Below, piece by piece: positions 23,189 to 24,416 of a stretch of 24,416 nt of DNA (within the stretch, counting starts at the first letter, position 1; the number at the start of each line of letters is the position of its first letter). This DNA is from Verrucomicrobiales bacterium. GTDB lineage: Bacteria > Verrucomicrobiota > Verrucomicrobiia > Verrucomicrobiales > Akkermansiaceae. Location: NCBI GenBank assembly GCA_002729295.1, contig PBTU01000104.1, forward strand, positions 1-24,416, given 5' to 3'. The notes beneath the pieces were generated by a model. The model saw nothing but the letters and a program-made list of their open reading frames with translations, was not told the DNA's origin and ran no database searches. The position numbers were made by a program, and so were the translations under genes.

Positions 23189-24225
23189 CACCGGAAACGA
23201 TCAAACGAAACGTCCAGTTCGTCGCCCGACAGCTCGGCTTTGATGATTGCCGCATCAGCGCCGCGCAACGCGCGCCTCACGCCGACAACTATCTGAATTG
23301 GGTAGAGCAGGGCCACGCCGGTGACATGGGCTGGCTCGAACAAAACGTCGAACGCCGTTGCGATCCCCGCGAAATCCTCCCCGGCTGTCGCTCCGTCATT
23401 TCCCTCGCACTGAATTACCTCCCCGCGAAGGATCACCCAGACAGCGGCTATCGTATCGCCCGTTACTCGTGGAACGACGACTACCATGACCTCATCGAAG
23501 AAAAACTCAAGGACCTCAATCTCGCCCTAGAGGACATGGGCGGCCAGCAGCGCTACTACGTCGATACGGGCCCCATCCTAGAACGCGACTTCGCCAGTGC
23601 CTCAGGTCTCGGGTGGAATGGAAAATCCACGGTGCAGATTCATCGCAAACTCGGTGCTTGGTTTTTCCTTTGCGAGCTCCTTACCACGCTGGAGCTCGAA
23701 CCCGATAAAGCATCGAGCGACCACTGCGGAAAATGCACCGCCTGTATCCAAGCCTGCCCGACCCAGGCTATCACCGCCCCGCGACAACTGGCCGCAAAGC
23801 GCTGCATTTCCTATCTCACCATCGAGCACAAAGGAAGTATCCCACTGGAATTCCGTCGCGCCATCGGCGACCGCATCTACGGCTGCGACGACTGCCTCGA
23901 CGCCTGTCCCTGGAACCGCTTCGCCCAAGTCTCCCGAGAAGCCAGCCTCCACGCCCGTCCAGGCCTCTTTGACCATCGCCTCCGCGACTTCCTCGCTCTA
24001 GACCCTGAGCAATTCCGAGCCCTCTTCGCGAAGTCCCCCATCAAACGAATCAAACGCGACCGCTTCCTGAGAAACGTCTGCGTTGCCCTCGGGAACACCG
24101 GCGGTCAAGACGATCTCCCAGCCCTCTATGCCACCGCCCACAACGAAGCCTCCCTCGTGACCGAACACGCCCAATGGGCTATTGGCGAAATCAACGAGCG
24201 GTTTCAAACAACTCCCTCAAATTAA
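23185..24225 (+). CDS. queG: Epoxyqueuosine reductase
   Basis: QueG reduces the epoxide of epoxyqueuosine at position 34 of tRNAs with GUN anticodons, the last step of queuosine synthesis, using cobalamin and two [4Fe-4S] clusters. The 346-residue protein has an N-terminal region with FDDCRISAAQRAPH, then YYVDTGPILERDFA with Asp127 as the likely catalytic acid, the ferredoxin-like motif CGKCTACIQACP (Cys181, 184, 187, 191), KRCISYLTIE and CDDCLDACPWNRF. The C-terminus ends in HEAT-like helices (NVCVALGNTGGQDDLPAL). It overlaps aroK by four bases. The last bases overlap a convergent membrane-protein frame by nine bases. No other queuosine gene is in the window. Confidence 0.95.
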   Translation: MTPETIKRNVQFVARQLGFDDCRISAAQRAPHADNYLNWVEQGHAGDMGWLEQNVERRCDPREILPGCRSVISLALNYLPAKDHPDSGYRIARYSWNDDYHDLIEEKLKDLNLALEDMGGQQRYYVDTGPILERDFASASGLGWNGKSTVQIHRKLGAWFFLCELLTTLELEPDKASSDHCGKCTACIQACPTQAITAPRQLAAKRCISYLTIEHKGSIPLEFRRAIGDRIYGCDDCLDACPWNRFAQVSREASLHARPGLFDHRLRDFLALDPEQFRALFAKSPIKRIKRDRFLRNVCVALGNTGGQDDLPALYATAHNEASLVTEHAQWAIGEINERFQTTPSN

Positions 24226-24416
24226 AGAAGCCATGACCGCATTGCTACAAACGTGGATTTCTTGATTGTTTAAAATTGCCGCTTTCTGCATCGCGGCACC
24301 ACCGACTGAGCTTTCGGCACCGATCATGATACAGACAAACCCCGCCGCAATAAAGGTGAAGACGATTCCTCCGATAACCAGAAGTGCAATCGATCGAACA
24401 CGTTCATTTTCGTCCG
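24217..24416 (-). CDS. C-terminal end of an unidentified membrane protein, partial
   Basis: On the minus strand one frame is open from the window edge to TGA (TCA at 24217-24219), giving 65 residues. It starts DENERVRSIALLVIGGIVFT, continues as one strong membrane helix with FIAAGFVCIMIGAESSVGG, and ends in a mixed tail, NQEIHVCSNAVMASLI. The start lies beyond the window. The frame is convergent with queG and overlaps its end by nine bases. I do not recognise the family. The hydrophobic segment and the frame running to the edge support a real gene, but a fortuitous open frame cannot be excluded. Confidence 0.5.
   Translation of the reverse strand, partial: DENERVRSIALLVIGGIVFTFIAAGFVCIMIGAESSVGGAAMQKAAILNNQEIHVCSNAVMASLI

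Overview
The window looks like a chromosomal segment of a Verrucomicrobiota (PVC group) bacterium, probably of the Verrucomicrobiales. The main pointers are a 1,111-residue protein that joins a PVC-type membrane-bound dehydrogenase propeller, HEAT repeats and a C-terminal CxxCH heme site; a secreted FGly-type sulfatase; a sugar phosphate isomerase/epimerase fragment beside the dehydrogenase; and a strong C-ending codon preference. No phage, transposase, CRISPR array or obvious defence island is visible. Most of the window is housekeeping or saccharide metabolism.

Layout. 1-3669 (+): the end of a TIM-barrel isomerase, then the heme/HEAT dehydrogenase. 3729-5511 (-): a two-gene unit of a YihY/BrkB-type membrane protein followed by an EamA/DMT transporter. 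5719-8683 (+): a MATE exporter and a sulfatase. 8684-9381: a gene-free stretch with three terminator-like hairpins, all oriented to the minus strand, followed by tRNA-Leu(CAA) (-) with its own promoter. 9570-13711 (+): a tight seven-gene run, dapB-folK-panB-(GGQ release-factor-like)-thyA-folA-DUF3127, with two 4-base ATGA overlaps. 13891-17585 (+): a Na+/solute symporter, galactokinase and a secreted SGNH hydrolase. 17586-17895: a probable dispersed intergenic repeat and the rpsA terminator. 17896-19845 (-): ribosomal protein S1 with tRNA-Arg(ACG) upstream on the same strand. 20020-20333 (+): a decayed asparaginase remnant. 20388-22596 (-): a zinc alcohol/polyol dehydrogenase and the tRNA t6A enzyme Sua5/TsaC. 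22661-24225 (+): shikimate kinase overlapping epoxyqueuosine reductase. 24217-24416 (-): the C-terminal end of an unidentified membrane protein.

How the genes fit together. The central run is a folate/one-carbon block. FolK makes the pterin precursor, PanB and ThyA both consume 5,10-methylene-THF, and FolA regenerates THF from the dihydrofolate that ThyA produces. The DUF3127 protein at its end carries an SSB-like acidic tail (DDDIPF), which would link dTMP supply to DNA transactions. The symporter and GalK suggest galactose uptake and phosphorylation; the sulfatase and SGNH hydrolase suggest breakdown of sulfated or acylated polysaccharide. Sua5, QueG and the two tRNAs give a loose translation and tRNA-modification theme at the right end.

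I do not see a convincing new multi-gene system. The items most worth a second look are the tandem minus-strand terminators with possible small RNAs (8805-9381), the SSB-tailed DUF3127 protein, the asparaginase remnant, the intergenic repeat at 17586-17835, and the near-leaderless galK promoter.
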